Below, piece after piece: positions 26,197 through 34,218 of a stretch of 64,000 nt of DNA (position 1 is the first letter of the stretch; each line of letters opens with the position of its first letter). A model generated the notes under the pieces. It was not told the origin of the DNA, did no database searches, and saw nothing but the letters and a program-made list of their open reading frames with translations. The DNA is from Bin5 sp965204525. GTDB lineage: Bacteria; Chloroflexota; Anaerolineae; Caldilineales; Caldilineaceae. The DNA lies in NCBI GenBank assembly GCA_965204525.1, contig OZ241994.1, positions 124,001-188,000 on the forward strand. The letters are read 5' to 3'. The position numbers and the translations under genes were made by a program.

Positions 26197-27015
26197 ATGA
26201 CCGAAGAACCCCGTAATGTCGAGATACAGGAAGCTGACGAGACCCCAAGCGAGGCCGACTCCGCCAAAAAGGTCGTTCGCCTGAGCGTCGGCCAGGAATT
26301 AACCGGCAAAGTCAAGCAGGTTACTGACTTTGGCGCCTTTGTCGACATCGGCGCCGGCCGTGATGGATTGGTCCATATCTCCGAACTGTCGGTTGGTCGT
26401 GTGACCAACGTAAAGGAGATTGTGGAGGAGGGCCAGAGCGTCACAGTTTGGATCAAGCGGCTGAACCGGGAGCGAAACCGCATCAGCCTGACCATGATCT
26501 CGCCCGACACCAGGACGATTCGAGACCTGCAAGAGGGCGAAGTCGTCGAAGGTGTTGTTACCAGAATGGTCCCCTATGGCGCCTTCATCAACATTGGAGT
26601 GGGCACCGACGCCCTTCTCCACGTGCGTGAGATGGGGAATAACTACGTCGAAAAGCCGGAAGATGTAGTTGAGATCGATGAAAAGCTGGAAGTTCGCATC
26701 ATGACCGTCAATCGCCGCCGCCGCCACATTGACGTAAGCATAAAGGGGTTGCGGGAAGAGCCTGAAGGGGATGAAGCTGAAGCAACCGGTGGGGAAACCG
26801 TTTCAGAAGAAGAATCAGATTCGCAGGTCGTTGACAAGTTTGAGAATATCGAAGTTCTCTCGCCAATGGAGTTGGCCTTCAAACGCGCCATGGAAGCCGG
26901 AGGTGAGGAGGTTGCCCTGCCCAAGTCCTCGCGGCGCCGCAAGCGTCGTCAACACCGTGCCCGCTCAGAACAGGCGAAGATCATTCAGCGCACTTTGGAT
27001 ACGATGCGCGAGTAG
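26197..27015 (+). CDS. S1 RNA-binding domain protein (two S1 domains)
   Basis: This 272-residue protein has two S1 domains. The first is G-Q-E-L-T-G-K-V-K-Q-V-T-D-F-G-A-F-V-D-I with D-G-L-V-H-I-S-E-L, the second G-V-V-T-R-M-V-P-Y-G-A-F-I-N-I with D-A-L-L-H-V-R-E-M. An acidic stretch and a basic C-terminus (R-R-R-K-R-R-Q-H-R-A-R) follow. It binds RNA and is shorter than ribosomal protein S1, so it may be an S1-like or Tex/YugI-like accessory factor. The frame opens at 26155, but ATG 26197 has GAGGAG six bases before it. A strong terminator closes the transcript at 27077. Confidence 0.88.
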   Translation: MTEEPRNVEIQEADETPSEADSAKKVVRLSVGQELTGKVKQVTDFGAFVDIGAGRDGLVHISELSVGRVTNVKEIVEEGQSVTVWIKRLNRERNRISLTMISPDTRTIRDLQEGEVVEGVVTRMVPYGAFINIGVGTDALLHVREMGNNYVEKPEDVVEIDEKLEVRIMTVNRRRRHIDVSIKGLREEPEGDEAEATGGETVSEEESDSQVVDKFENIEVLSPMELAFKRAMEAGGEEVALPKSSRRRKRRQHRARSEQAKIIQRTLDTMRE

Positions 27016-27044
27016 ATTACTGGCGCAGAACTCTTTCAAATTTG

Positions 27045-27077
27045 GCGGCGGAAGAACCAGACTTCCGTCGCTTTTTT
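27045..27077 (+). terminator. Rho-independent terminator after the S1 gene
   Basis: A 10-bp stem (27045-27054 with 27062-27071, one G-U pair) has a 7-base loop and is followed by six T at 27072-27077. It lies 30 bases after the S1 stop, on the same strand. It separates the S1 transcript from the SDR gene that starts at 27197. Confidence 0.9.
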
Positions 27078-27196
27078 GATTGGCGCCTTTGCCTATTGGG
27101 CCTGGCAAGCGAACGGGTCGGCTGACAGTCACACGAGGTCGCCCTCCAACATGGTTATATCGTCCACCATTCTCAGATGGTGGCGCCGGAGGCACA

Positions 27197-27946
27197 ATGA
27201 ATATCCGTGGTTGTGTGGCATTGGTGACAGGAGGGGCGCATCGCGTGGGCAAGGAAATTGTCCTGGACCTTGCCCGCGCCGGCGCCGATGTAGTCATTCT
27301 CTACAACAGATCGGGTAGTGCCGCGGCGGAGACTGCACATGAGGCAGAGGCTCTCGGCGCCTGCGCAACAACTGTGCAATGTGATGTTTCCGACCTGCAT
27401 GCAGTGCAGAGAATGGCACAGGACGTTCGCGATCGCTTTGGCCGGCTCAGCGTGCTCGTCAATTCAGCCGACTGGTTCGTCCAGGATCCCTTTCCGACCG
27501 AAAGCTATGAGACCTGGCGCCGGATTCTCGACGTTTCCGTTCATGGCAGCTTCTATGTCAGCAACGAATTGGCCCCCCTCCTCCTGGAACAGCCGGAAGC
27601 GGCAATCGTCAATATCGTAGACCTCTCAGTCTGGCATGCCTGGCCAAATTTCACCGGCCACGCAGTGGCAAAGTCCGCCCTTCTCGCACTGACTCGACAG
27701 ATGGCGCTGGAACTTGCTCCCACCGTGCGGGTAAACGCAGTGGCCCCGGGCCCCGTTCTGCCTCCACCGCACTACACCGAAGAGAGGCTGCGCCGCAGTA
27801 GCAACCGTACACTGCTGAACCGTTGGGGAGAGGCCGGGGACGTCGCCCACGCTGTCAGATTCCTGGTCGAGTCCAACTATACGACCGGTGAAGTAGTGCG
27901 AGTCGATGGCGGAGAACTGATCGCGAAGCGATCCCTCTCATCCTGA
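27197..27946 (+). CDS. SDR oxidoreductase, pteridine-reductase-like
   Basis: A 249-residue short-chain dehydrogenase/reductase. T-G-G-A-H-R-V-G-K-E is the cofactor loop; the Arg after the His is typical of the PTR1/FolM pteridine reductases, as is the V-D in place of the usual Ser-Ser (I-V-N-I-V-D-L-S). The catalytic Tyr position is occupied by His (G-H-A-V-A-K; spacing of 13 from the Asp fits), while the Lys is kept. So it resembles pteridine reductase but may be altered in activity. ATG 27197 is chosen over the upstream frame because GGAGG is just before it and it begins at the Rossmann strand. Cofactor is probably NADPH. Confidence 0.8.
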   Translation: MNIRGCVALVTGGAHRVGKEIVLDLARAGADVVILYNRSGSAAAETAHEAEALGACATTVQCDVSDLHAVQRMAQDVRDRFGRLSVLVNSADWFVQDPFPTESYETWRRILDVSVHGSFYVSNELAPLLLEQPEAAIVNIVDLSVWHAWPNFTGHAVAKSALLALTRQMALELAPTVRVNAVAPGPVLPPPHYTEERLRRSSNRTLLNRWGEAGDVAHAVRFLVESNYTTGEVVRVDGGELIAKRSLSS

Positions 27947-28082
27947 AGTCGGTCATCGCTCGGAATGTGCAAAAGACCTTACAGCTGTCATGCGGAGGTT
28001 TTACGCAGAAGAAGAAACCTCAAGCTTTCCAAGCCGTAGAGTCTAACGTAAGCCCGATTCAAACTCAGGTAGGAGCCGGACA

Positions 28083-28424
28083 ATGGAGCTGTTGACAATT
28101 TGGATAGTTACGACGGTAAGTCTCCTGGTCATATCCCGTATTGGGCTGTTCGGCGTCGACATCGAAGACTTCGGAACGGCGTTTGTGGTTGCCGTCGTAC
28201 TGGGCTTGTTGAATGCCGTCCTCGGTCCCATCCTCCGTTTTCTTTCCTTCCCCCTGCTCCTTTTGACTTTCGGACTCTTCAGCGTCTTTATCAACGCCGC
28301 TGTGTTCTGGCTTACAGCGAACCTGATAAGTGGTTTTGAACTGCGCCGCGGCTGCTTCAGCGCGCTGATCGGTCCGATCGCGCTGGCAGCGCTGAACTCT
28401 TTCATCATGGCGGTCCTCCCCTGA
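28083..28424 (+). CDS. Small membrane protein, phage-holin-like superfamily (DUF360 type)
   Basis: A 113-residue, very hydrophobic protein with four predicted membrane helices. The sequence V-V-L-G-L-L-N-A-V-L-G-P-I-L-R-F-L-S-F-P-L-L-L-L-T is the signature of the bacterial "4 TMS phage holin" family (PvgL/YvlD-like). Despite the name, most chromosomal members are not phage lysis proteins, and no phage genes lie nearby. The role is unknown, possibly envelope stress. ATG 28083 is right after a G-G-A-G-type site. Confidence 0.85.
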   Translation: MELLTIWIVTTVSLLVISRIGLFGVDIEDFGTAFVVAVVLGLLNAVLGPILRFLSFPLLLLTFGLFSVFINAAVFWLTANLISGFELRRGCFSALIGPIALAALNSFIMAVLP

Positions 28425-28457
28425 TCGATTTTCGCCATTGGGAATTCGGCAAACTTG

Positions 28458-28528
28458 CGCGACGGCGGGCCCCACACTTCATAACCTCCAGATCGTCTCG
28501 CAAATGAATAATCCAGCCCGCCGTCGCG
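28458..28528. repeat. 13-base perfect inverted repeat in an intergenic region
   Basis: Bases 28458-28470 and 28516-28528 are exact reverse complements (GC-rich, 13 bp) with a 45-base loop. They lie between the holin-like gene and the SirB1 gene. There is no T tract, so it is not a textbook terminator. It may still fold in RNA and end the upstream transcript or be a relic of a mobile element. Confidence 0.6.
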
Positions 28529-28682
28529 GCCCCGCCCGCGCCAGAAGGAGGCTGCGATTACTTGCCAGATTTGCCGGTTTTTGGTAACGTGCTTTGGTGC
28601 CTTACCAATGAGAAACTGCGAAAGTGACGGAGTGGCGCTAGCCCAATAGTGGGCGAAGCCTGCGGACCGGAAAGGAGCTCCG

Positions 28683-29588
28683 GTGGACCTTCTGACAGAA
28701 TTCTCAGCCGCCTTGAGGACGGATAGCGACCGTCCGGAGAAACTGGCTCTTTTGCTAGGCAAACTCATCGATCCCGGGCTGGATGTAAACAGCTACATCA
28801 GACGCCTGGATGAGCTGGCCGACCAGGTCGAACAAAGTATGCCCGTCGGGGCGCTCGGCCGCGCCAGGGCCGAGGCTTTGATCGCCGTACTGCACGGCGA
28901 ATACGACTTTTTCGGCAATGTCGAAAACTACTACGACCCGTCCAACAGCTTCCTTCACCGCGTGCTCGACGCGCGTCTCGGCCTCCCCATCACGCTTAGC
29001 CTCCTTTATACGGCCGTAGGGCGCCGTCTGGGTATGAACCTGCGGGGACTGGGACTGCCCGGGCACTTCATGTTGGAATACAGCGACATGAACGGAGTGT
29101 GGATTCTCGATCCTTTTCATGGCAAGGTCGTTGGTAGCGAGGAGCTTTCCTACTACCTCACGCAGATCTTCCAGCAGCCGATTCGCATCTCCGTCTCACT
29201 GGAGCAGTACCGCACAAACACTGGCGCATGGATACAACGCATTCTGAATAACCTGCGCTCCGTGTATATCTCCCAACACCGTCTGGCCGATGCCCTTTCA
29301 GTGTTGAACTATATGGTGATCGTGGACCCGGAGGAGGCAAACCTCTGGCGAGATCGGGGAATGCTCCACTTTGGGCTGGAAAACATGCTGTTGGCTGAGA
29401 GCGATCTGCGGCGCTATTTCCTGCTGCGTAACCGCCTGCATCTGTTCACAGGAGAAGCCGAAATGGTGTTCAGCGGCGTTGCCTTCGGAGGTTGGATGCC
29501 CGAAGCGGAGCAAGAGCCCACCGAAGAGGACCAGCGCGTGCTATTCGTGCTGAAGCAGATTCGAGATGAAATCAGAAGGTTGAACTGA
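28683..29588 (+). CDS. SirB1-family transglutaminase-like protein with TPR
   Basis: A 301-residue member of the SirB1/transglutaminase-like N-terminal family. Y-Y-D-P-S-N-S-F-L-H-R-V-L-D-A-R-L-G-L-P-I-T-L-S-L-L-Y is the defining segment, then G-L-P-G-H-F-M-L. The helical C-terminal part has tetratricopeptide-like repeats (L-A-D-A-L-S-V-L-N-Y-M, W-R-D-R-G-M-L-H-F-G). The catalytic Cys of true transglutaminases is not evident. Function in bacteria is unknown. GTG 28683 follows AAGGAG at 28672-28677. The PlsC gene begins 7 bases after its stop, so they are surely cotranscribed. Confidence 0.88.
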   Translation: MDLLTEFSAALRTDSDRPEKLALLLGKLIDPGLDVNSYIRRLDELADQVEQSMPVGALGRARAEALIAVLHGEYDFFGNVENYYDPSNSFLHRVLDARLGLPITLSLLYTAVGRRLGMNLRGLGLPGHFMLEYSDMNGVWILDPFHGKVVGSEELSYYLTQIFQQPIRISVSLEQYRTNTGAWIQRILNNLRSVYISQHRLADALSVLNYMVIVDPEEANLWRDRGMLHFGLENMLLAESDLRRYFLLRNRLHLFTGEAEMVFSGVAFGGWMPEAEQEPTEEDQRVLFVLKQIRDEIRRLN

Positions 29589-29595
29589 AGCGAGA

Positions 29596-30327
29596 ATGAG
29601 GATCCCGTCTGACGCCTCCCGCCTCTGGAAATTCTGTTGTGTGGCGCTTACCCTTCTGCGCCCTCTGTTCTGCGCTCTGAGAGTGGAGGGCGTGGAAAAC
29701 GTGCCCCGGAAAGGCGGCGTCGTTCTGGCCTGCAATCATCCCGGCGGCATGGACTGTTTTGTTCTGGGCTTCGCTTCCCCGCGCCAAGTCTTCTATATGG
29801 CAAAAAGGGAGCTTTTTAACGTCCATCCGGTGATGACTTTTCTTCTGTACCGCATTGGCGCATTTCCCATCAACCGGGGCGCACGCGACACCGAGGCCAT
29901 TGAGTACAGCGTGGAACTCCTGAAACAGGGCCGTGTCGTGGGTATGTTTCCTGAGGGGACGCGTAACCGCGGCAAACCCATGCGGCGTGGAAAAAGCGGA
30001 GCAGTGCGAATCGCCATCGATGCCGGTGTGCCTGTGGTGCCCGTGGCAGTGCTGGAGATTCCCCACCTGCACAAGAACTGGCTCAATCCCTTCAAACGCA
30101 CGCAGCTCTCCGTTCAATTCGGACAGCCGGTGCTCTTCCCCGCAGGTACGATGGAAGACGTGCAGGAGCATACAACTGAAATCATGCTGGAAGTTGCGCG
30201 CATGATGCCGCCAGAACTGCGCGGCCACTATGGAGAAGCGCTGGCCTCGTCCCGAGATCGAACCCCGCCCAGTACCCCAGTAGCAGAGCCAGCCAACTCA
30301 GCCGCCCGCGATATCGCGACCGGCTGA
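29596..30327 (+). CDS. 1-acyl-sn-glycerol-3-phosphate acyltransferase (PlsC-like)
   Basis: A 243-residue acyltransferase. The block I motif H-x4-D is in C-N-H-P-G-G-M-D, and block III is M-F-P-E-G-T-R-N-R-G. These residues form the active site of AGPAT enzymes that acylate lysophosphatidic acid in phospholipid synthesis. G-V-P-V-V-P-V-A is block IV. A hydrophobic N-terminal segment may hold it at the membrane. The Pro/Ala-rich tail of about 25 residues is unlikely to be part of the fold. It starts 7 bases after the SirB1 gene. Confidence 0.9.
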   Translation: MRIPSDASRLWKFCCVALTLLRPLFCALRVEGVENVPRKGGVVLACNHPGGMDCFVLGFASPRQVFYMAKRELFNVHPVMTFLLYRIGAFPINRGARDTEAIEYSVELLKQGRVVGMFPEGTRNRGKPMRRGKSGAVRIAIDAGVPVVPVAVLEIPHLHKNWLNPFKRTQLSVQFGQPVLFPAGTMEDVQEHTTEIMLEVARMMPPELRGHYGEALASSRDRTPPSTPVAEPANSAARDIATG

Positions 30328-30380
30328 CTGAAGCCACTCTCCACTCTGTCTGGACCTGCCGCGTAGGAATTCACCTCTTC

Positions 30381-31445
30381 CTAAGCCAGAGTCGCCATCA
30401 CGCCTTCCAGGGCTTCACGGCTTGGCCGCAGCTTTTCGTCCGGCAACTGCGTCAAAGGTGTGTCAGTAAGGTTCAGGAGCTCTGTTAGGGTCGGTTCTTC
30501 TTCGTTGATATACAGTAAACCGGTGATCAGCTTCTGCTCGTCCAACGAGCGCTGGATGACATTGTAAGCGGCCGCGCGGTCCTTCGGATCGTGGTCCGGA
30601 TCGATCTTCGTCAGGACAATGCTGCCCCCATCATGCAACTCAACTTCGACTTCGTCCTCGTAGTCTTCGATTTCAATCTCTTCAAACGCCGGCACAAAGT
30701 TCAGATCGTGTAGCCGGATCTCATTGGCCCGTCCGAATCCGTAACTCTTCGTGGACGTATCGTGGTTGTTAAAGGTCACACAGGGGCTGATGATATCCAG
30801 TACCGCGATGCCTCGGTGATTTATCGCAGCTTTAAGCAGTGCCTCCAACTGCTTCGGATCACCGGCAAAACTGCGGGCGACGAACGTCGCATTGGCGGTC
30901 AGTGCTTCCATGCAGATGTCCAGCGGCGGCAAGTCGTTTACCCCCTGGTACTTGAGAAACTGGCCCTCATCGGCGGTCGCGCTGAACTGGCCCTTGGTAA
31001 GGCCGTAAACACCGTTGTTCTCGACGATATAAATGAGGGGCAGGTTGCGCCTGACCGCGTGCTTGAACTGGCCGATGCCAATTGAGGCAGTGTCGCCGTC
31101 TCCGCTGACTCCGATCACCTCCAACGAGGCGTTGGCGATAATCGCCCCGGTCGCCACTGATGGCATGCGCCCATGCAGGCTGTTGAAGCCGTGACTCCAG
31201 CCAAGATAATAGGCCGGCGTCTTGCTGCTGCATCCGATCCCGCTGAGTTTCACGACCTGCGTCTGGTCCAGCCCCATCTCCCAGGCCGCATTGACAATCC
31301 GCTGGCTGATACTGTCGTGCCCGCAGCCCTTGCACAAGGTCGACGGTCGGCCGCGATAGGAGGTCTTTTCCAGGCCGATGCGATTGGTCTTTGCGGGACG
31401 TGCGGCGCGTCTCGCCGCCGCGGCTCCTTTGGTCCTGGTACTCAT
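30381..31445 (-). CDS. 2-oxoacid:ferredoxin oxidoreductase beta subunit
   Basis: A 354-residue thiamine-diphosphate subunit of the 2-oxoacid:acceptor oxidoreductase (KorB-like) family. It has L-C-K-G-C-G-H-D, then G-D-G-D-T-A-S-I-G-I-G-Q-F-K-H-A, the ThDP/Mg motif, and V-E-N-N-G-V-Y-G-L-T-K-G-Q-F-S. With the alpha subunit, whose gene ends within this gene's start (overlap A-T-G-A), it oxidises a 2-oxo acid such as 2-oxoglutarate to an acyl-CoA and reduces ferredoxin. Cys residues needed for a [4Fe-4S] cluster next to the ThDP site are present in the C-K-G-C segment and elsewhere. The N-terminal 30 residues are Ala/Arg-rich. Confidence 0.92.
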   Translation of the reverse strand: MSTRTKGAAAARRAARPAKTNRIGLEKTSYRGRPSTLCKGCGHDSISQRIVNAAWEMGLDQTQVVKLSGIGCSSKTPAYYLGWSHGFNSLHGRMPSVATGAIIANASLEVIGVSGDGDTASIGIGQFKHAVRRNLPLIYIVENNGVYGLTKGQFSATADEGQFLKYQGVNDLPPLDICMEALTANATFVARSFAGDPKQLEALLKAAINHRGIAVLDIISPCVTFNNHDTSTKSYGFGRANEIRLHDLNFVPAFEEIEIEDYEDEVEVELHDGGSIVLTKIDPDHDPKDRAAAYNVIQRSLDEQKLITGLLYINEEEPTLTELLNLTDTPLTQLPDEKLRPSREALEGVMATLA

Positions 31446-33286
31446 ATCCGTTCCTCCTCCAATGCCTGTTGCACCTGCTCGGCAATATAGCGGGCGCTCA
31501 GGGGAAGTCCGTCACATTTTGCCATCGATATCAGTTTCAGAGCCTGCGCCGGTTCTTCGGTAGTTAGAATCGAGTGGAGCTGGCCGTCACTGTTCGCCTC
31601 AACTACAAAGACTGTCGCATTCCTTTCGATGAACGAGCGAACGCTGTCGTCAATCGGCAGAGCCCGCAGGCGCAGGTAGTTGGTGGGCAAGCCCGTAGCC
31701 GCAAGACGCGCACGCGCCTCTTCGACGCCGTCGTGGTTGCTGCCCAAACTGATGATCCCAACGTCCGCCCCGTCAACCTCATCCAGGATAGGACCCGGCG
31801 CCATCTGTCGTGCCGTCTCGAACTTCCTCTTCAGCCTCTCCAGATTCTGCTCCCAGTCATCGGGCCGCTCGCTGTAGTAGCCGTACTCATTGTGACCCGT
31901 GCCGCGCGTGAAGTACGCGGCCATGTTGTGCCTTGTGCCCGGCAGCGTACGATAGGCAACACCGTCGCCATCGACATCCATGTAGCGCGCCCAGGAGCCT
32001 TGCCGCTCCTCCAGGTCCTCCGCGCTCAGGACCTTGCCCCGCTTGAAGGGGGCGTCCGAGAACTCGAACGGCTCCGAAATATGCATGTTCATCCCCAGAT
32101 CGAGGTCGCTTAGAACGAACACGAGTGTCTGCAGTTCCTCCGCCAGATCAAAGGCGATGCGGCCGAATTCGAAGCACTCGGCCGGATTCGCGGGGAAAAG
32201 CACCACGTGTCTCGTGTCCCCGTGTCCAAGATAGTAGGACGCAAGAATATCCCCCTGGGAGGTACGGGTCGGCAACCCTGTGCTCGGCCCCATCCTCTGA
32301 ATGTCCCAGATGACCGCCGGCACCTCGGCGAAGTAGGCCAGCCCGGCAAATTCAGACATCAAGCTGATCCCGGGTCCGCTCGTACAGGTCATCGCCCTCG
32401 CGCCCGTCCAGCCTGCACCCACAACCATTCCGATCGCCGCCAGCTCATCCTCCGCCTGAACTACGGCAACGGTCGCCTTGTCCGTGTCCGGGTCGGTTCG
32501 CAAGGCAGGCGCGTACTTTTCAATCGACTCGGCCAGGCTCGAGGATGGCGTGATGGGGTACCAGGAGGCAAGCGAAAGGCCGCCGGCCAGAGCGCCCAAG
32601 GCCCCCGCCGTATTGCCGTCCACCAGGATCTTCCCCTCGTTGAAACCTGTCATGCGCTCAACCCGATAGCCTTCGTGCTGCACAACGTGACCGCTGGCCC
32701 AGTCGATTGCACGTTCGACCATCTCCATGTTGAGCCCCGCAGCCTTCTCTTTGCCCTCGAAATGGTGTAACAGCGCTGCCTCAATCTCTTCCGGCTCGAT
32801 GCCCAGCAACTCTGCCAGCACGCCAACATAGACCATGTTGGCCACATAGTCCCGCAGAGCATGGGGCAAGCCCGCTTCTTTCACGAGGTCCTTCACCGGC
32901 ATCCCGTAATACGTAACGTCCTTGCGGCTGTTGGCAACTGGCAACGAATCGTCATAGATGACGATGCCGCCGGCTACAGCCCTTTCCATATCCTCTGCTA
33001 CGGTCCGGCCATTCATACAGACCTGAATGTCCGTCATCTCCCTGCGCGCCAGAAAGCCGTCCTTGCTCAGGCGAATGATGTACCAGGTGGGCAGACCCTG
33101 AATGTTGCTGGGAAACAGGTTCTTGCCGTTTATCGGAATCCCCATCTTGAAAAGTGCGCGGAGCAGGACACCGTTGCTCGTCTGGCTGCCGGAGCCGTTC
33201 GCCGTCGCCACGTTGATGGCAAAGTCATTGACCGCTGCCGGCGCGTCCGGCTTTACAACTGGCGCCTCCCGAACTGCAACACTCAT
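31442..33286 (-). CDS. 2-oxoacid:acceptor oxidoreductase alpha subunit (gamma-alpha fusion)
   Basis: A 614-residue subunit in which the gamma domain (about residues 20-190, starting D-F-A-I-N-V-A-T-A-N-G-S-G-S-Q) is joined to the alpha domain. The alpha part has the Y-P-I-T-P-S-S signature near residue 245 and G-P-G-I-S-L-M-S-E. This two-gene fused layout is typical of the 2-oxoglutarate/2-oxoacid:ferredoxin oxidoreductases in Chloroflexota and others. It is the second gene of the operon: its start overlaps the regulator's stop and its stop overlaps the beta start, both by four bases. The substrate is not fixed by sequence. Confidence 0.93.
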   Translation of the reverse strand: MSVAVREAPVVKPDAPAAVNDFAINVATANGSGSQTSNGVLLRALFKMGIPINGKNLFPSNIQGLPTWYIIRLSKDGFLARREMTDIQVCMNGRTVAEDMERAVAGGIVIYDDSLPVANSRKDVTYYGMPVKDLVKEAGLPHALRDYVANMVYVGVLAELLGIEPEEIEAALLHHFEGKEKAAGLNMEMVERAIDWASGHVVQHEGYRVERMTGFNEGKILVDGNTAGALGALAGGLSLASWYPITPSSSLAESIEKYAPALRTDPDTDKATVAVVQAEDELAAIGMVVGAGWTGARAMTCTSGPGISLMSEFAGLAYFAEVPAVIWDIQRMGPSTGLPTRTSQGDILASYYLGHGDTRHVVLFPANPAECFEFGRIAFDLAEELQTLVFVLSDLDLGMNMHISEPFEFSDAPFKRGKVLSAEDLEERQGSWARYMDVDGDGVAYRTLPGTRHNMAAYFTRGTGHNEYGYYSERPDDWEQNLERLKRKFETARQMAPGPILDEVDGADVGIISLGSNHDGVEEARARLAATGLPTNYLRLRALPIDDSVRSFIERNATVFVVEANSDGQLHSILTTEEPAQALKLISMAKCDGLPLSARYIAEQVQQALEEERI

Positions 33287-34014
33287 GCTCGACTCCTTAC
33301 CTTACTGTTCCTGTCTGCGAAAGAATTCTGGGGCGTACTGTTTCGAGGAACGTCCCTGGTCCGCAGCAGCAATAGGTGTTCTTCATGCAATGCTCTGGCC
33401 CTATCGACCTCGTCTCTCTCAATAGCCTCTGCGATACCTTCGTGATAGCCCCAGACCTCCGTCAGGTAGCCGTAATCGGCGTAAAGATTCAGTTCGACTG
33501 CCTCGTACGCGTCCCAGTATGCCTCCAACAGTCCGGTGGCGAACAGGTTGTCAAGCCTCCGGAAAACTGTCATGTGGAAGGCCCGGTGCTCCTGGTGAGG
33601 AATCTGGATGCGGCTCTGCTGCAGCTTGTGCCAGGCGAGCGACACGTACCGCTTCAGATCCTGCTTGTCCTCATCGGTGAGGGCGAGAACCGCCGGCCGC
33701 CAGAATGCGCTTTCGATGCCATTGCGTAGCTCACTGAACTCGCGGAAAAGGCGCTCGTTCGTAGCAAGCCCAAACATGAGGCTGGCGCGCGCCGCGGGCG
33801 TGAAACTGTAGCTGTTGCATTCGATGCCCCGGCGGGGACGGGCCGCCACCAGCCCGAGAACGCGCGCGGCTTCCAACTGCTCCCGCAACTTGCCGATGCT
33901 GACGCCCAATTCAGCGCTGAGGTCGTTCAGAGAAGGCAGCCTGGCGCCGGGAACGAATCCGTTGTTCACGATATAGTCCAGGAGTTCCGAGTCGCTGTGA
34001 AGTTGCTTGATCAT
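33283..34014 (-). CDS. GntR/FadR-type transcriptional regulator
   Basis: This 243-residue regulator has an N-terminal winged helix-turn-helix (G-A-R-L-P-S-L-N-D-L-S-A-E-L-G-V-S, then L-V-A-A-R-P-R-R-G) and a helical C-terminal FCD domain as in FadR-type GntR proteins. It is the first gene of the operon and its stop overlaps the start of the alpha subunit, so it is made in step with the enzyme and probably controls it and itself. The ligand is likely a carboxylate. An 18-base palindrome and four 9-base repeats lie just upstream of its start (34065-34120) and are good operator candidates. Confidence 0.88.
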   Translation of the reverse strand: MIKQLHSDSELLDYIVNNGFVPGARLPSLNDLSAELGVSIGKLREQLEAARVLGLVAARPRRGIECNSYSFTPAARASLMFGLATNERLFREFSELRNGIESAFWRPAVLALTDEDKQDLKRYVSLAWHKLQQSRIQIPHQEHRAFHMTVFRRLDNLFATGLLEAYWDAYEAVELNLYADYGYLTEVWGYHEGIAEAIERDEVDRARALHEEHLLLLRTRDVPRNSTPQNSFADRNSKVRSRA

Positions 34015-34064
34015 TGTTCGCCCTGGTCAACCTGCAAATACCGCCGAAATCGACTGAATCATCC

Positions 34065-34120
34065 GATTAATAGAATCAATAGCATCAATACTATCAAACG
34101 GAATGATCGTAATTGATCAT
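34065..34120. promoter_or_regulatory. Candidate operator: tandem 9-base repeats plus palindrome
   Basis: Four consecutive 9-base units at 34065-34073, 34074-34082, 34083-34091 and 34092-34100 follow the pattern N-A-T-C-A-A-T-A-G with small changes. Directly beyond, ATGATC-gtaatt-GATCAT (34103-34120) is a perfect 6-bp-arm palindrome. The stretch is AT-rich and lies 51-106 bases upstream of the GntR-type regulator's start. FadR-like regulators bind palindromes of this size. The repeats could be further half-sites or a -35/-10 region. Confidence 0.55.
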
Positions 34121-34218
34121 GGCCGGAAAGTCAATTTGAAAATTGGGTACACTGTGATTTGCGGGCCAGAGAGGCAATACTGCGCGTAATCAGGGCGGGT
34201 GCCAAGAGTCCCGTGAGC

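Noticed and set aside
28083..28424. Prophage holin
   Set aside because: The superfamily name refers to phage, but no endolysin, capsid or integrase gene is in the window and the family is common on chromosomes.
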